Shown: positions 63,252-64,000 of the stretch, one piece after another
Layout of the letters: every line of letters starts with the position of its first letter
How positions within the stretch are numbered: position 1 is the stretch's first letter
NCBI GenBank assembly: GCA_016715895.1
Contig: JADJXH010000004.1
Span: 62,001-126,000, forward strand
DNA: 64,000 bases
Source: Flavobacteriales bacterium
GTDB lineage: Bacteria > Bacteroidota > Bacteroidia > Flavobacteriales_F > PHOS-HE28
Reading direction: 5' to 3'
The notes under the pieces: model-generated
Seen by the model: the letters and a program-made list of their open reading frames with translations, nothing else
Databases searched by the model: none
What the model was told of the DNA's origin: nothing
Position numbers and translations under genes: made by a program

Positions 63252-64000
63252 CTACGGCGGAGACACCACCACCTTCCCCCCGCTCAGCCACCGCGTGGCA
63301 TCCAGCAGATGCACATGATAGAGCCCGGAGGGCAAAGAGGAAACTGGAAAGCTGAACGCTGAAACACCGTCCGGTACCGCATGTTCCTGCACCAGCCGCC
63401 CGGCCGCATCCGTCAGCGCCAGGCGAAGCGGTCCGCGCAATGCAAAGCCTGCTGGAAGTTCGATCGCCACGTGCAGTTGCCCCTGCGCATGAACAGGGTT
63501 GGGCCACAGCCGCAGCGCATCCCGCAGGTCCGTCACCTGCTCCTGCACCCCGTCGAACACCTGGCAGCCCGGCACCAGGCACCCGAAACTGTCCACCTTC
63601 ACCAGCCACGCGTCCTGGCTCACCAGCGCGCTGTCAAAGGCCGTTCCTGCCAATATGAAGCCCCCGTCCAGCGTGCGGCGCATGTCATACACGTATTGGT
63701 CCACCACCAGGTTGGTGCTGTACGTGCGGCGCCACACCGGCTCCCCGTCCACAGCCAGCCGCATGGCCATCCCCACCACCGCCCCGTTGAGCGTGTCGGT
63801 CGCCGTGCCACCCACCGCACACCCGCCGTCCTCCAGCTCGATCGGTCTGGTGAAGAACACCCGGTTGTTGTCCTCCGGATAGTCCCGGCTCCACAACGTA
63901 TCGCCGTTCTCCGCCAGTCGGTAGAGCACCGGCTTGGGCAGCCCCACGGCCGCGATCTTCCGCGCACCGGCCAAGAGGTAACCTCCGGCACTGTGGCGGC
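63252..64000 (-). CDS. T9SS-exported propeller-like protein, copy D (partial, N-terminus beyond window)
   Basis: 249 residues are inside the window and the frame is open at the edge. Residues from RTLDGGFILAGTAFDSALVS to the end are nearly identical to copies A to C, including the type A sorting domain and GGKVVVSPP. Before that point the sequence is unrelated in detail (VLYRLAENGDTLWSRDYPE, then GGTATDTLNGAVVGMA). So the shared block is much shorter than in the other copies. The gap to the truncated partner upstream holds only repeat sequence. Confidence 0.78.
   Translation of the reverse strand, partial: RHSAGGYLLAGARKIAAVGLPKPVLYRLAENGDTLWSRDYPEDNNRVFFTRPIELEDGGCAVGGTATDTLNGAVVGMAMRLAVDGEPVWRRTYSTNLVVDQYVYDMRRTLDGGFILAGTAFDSALVSQDAWLVKVDSFGCLVPGCQVFDGVQEQVTDLRDALRLWPNPVHAQGQLHVAIELPAGFALRGPLRLALTDAAGRLVQEHAVPDGVSAFSFPVSSLPSGLYHVHLLDATRWLSGGKVVVSPP

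Noticed and set aside
1..64000. tRNA or rRNA genes
   Set aside because: No tRNA cloverleaf with a TTCGANNC loop in context and no rRNA-like stretch were recognised by eye; a covariance search was not possible.

Overview
This window comes from a GC-rich member of the Bacteroidota, most likely a Flavobacteriales-type lineage. The evidence is type IX secretion (T9SS) C-terminal sorting domains of type A and type B, several Bacteroidota-restricted families (DUF6089, DUF5689, DUF4296, a possible HYC_CC_PP protein), TAnnTTTG-like promoter elements just upstream of many start codons, and the gene order CBS / nadK / DUF6089 / uppS / bamA / ompH / ompH / murI. The lineage is an inference from content; no rRNA or tRNA gene was seen.

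Layout. 1-3.5 kb: the end of an LVIVD-type secreted protein, trmB, a MurG-like glycosyltransferase and a secreted NUC1-type nuclease. 3.6-10.3 kb: two tandem 1116-residue FG-GAP/ASPIC lipoproteins. 10.3-15.3 kb: an orphan PhoR-like histidine kinase divergent from a Na/Pi cotransporter, a small lipoprotein, a LuxE-like protein and an Nfu Fe-S scaffold. 15.4-18.5 kb: a heavy-metal cassette (Cys-rich small protein, TonB-dependent receptor, HMA protein), then a gamma carbonic anhydrase-like protein. 19-28.2 kb: the envelope cluster murI, two ompH, bamA, uppS, DUF6089, nadK, an extra BamA/TamA-like gene and a CBS protein, all on the minus strand. 28.2-31.5 kb: pdxJ, an alpha/beta hydrolase, an unknown secreted protein and a secreted endonuclease/exonuclease/phosphatase. 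31.5-36.7 kb: a convergent TonB receptor / DUF5689 lipoprotein / T9SS protein operon.

36.9-49.4 kb is one giant T9SS type B surface protein, about 4168 residues if two single-base deletions are restored. It holds about 44 Ig-like units, 34 of them regular 240-bp (80-residue) units. Both deletions fall at the same place in the unit, a C4 tract reduced to C3. 49.4-54.2 kb is housekeeping: a dolichol-phosphate-mannose-synthase-like GT2, dihydroorotase, DUF4296, an NAD-dependent epimerase and tyrS.

54.2-64 kb is an accessory region. It has four tandem copies of T9SS-secreted proteins with a nearly constant C-terminal part and divergent N-terminal parts, preceded in operon by a smaller secreted partner that is intact once, 5'-truncated once, and reduced to a C-terminal remnant of a possibly different partner once. 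Between them lie mosaic intergenic repeats, including about 120-bp imperfect palindromes and 16-bp tandem repeats, and an IS256-family insertion with its target duplication. Common themes are outer-membrane biogenesis, TonB-linked uptake, possible extracellular nucleic-acid and phosphate scavenging, and T9SS-exported surface proteins.
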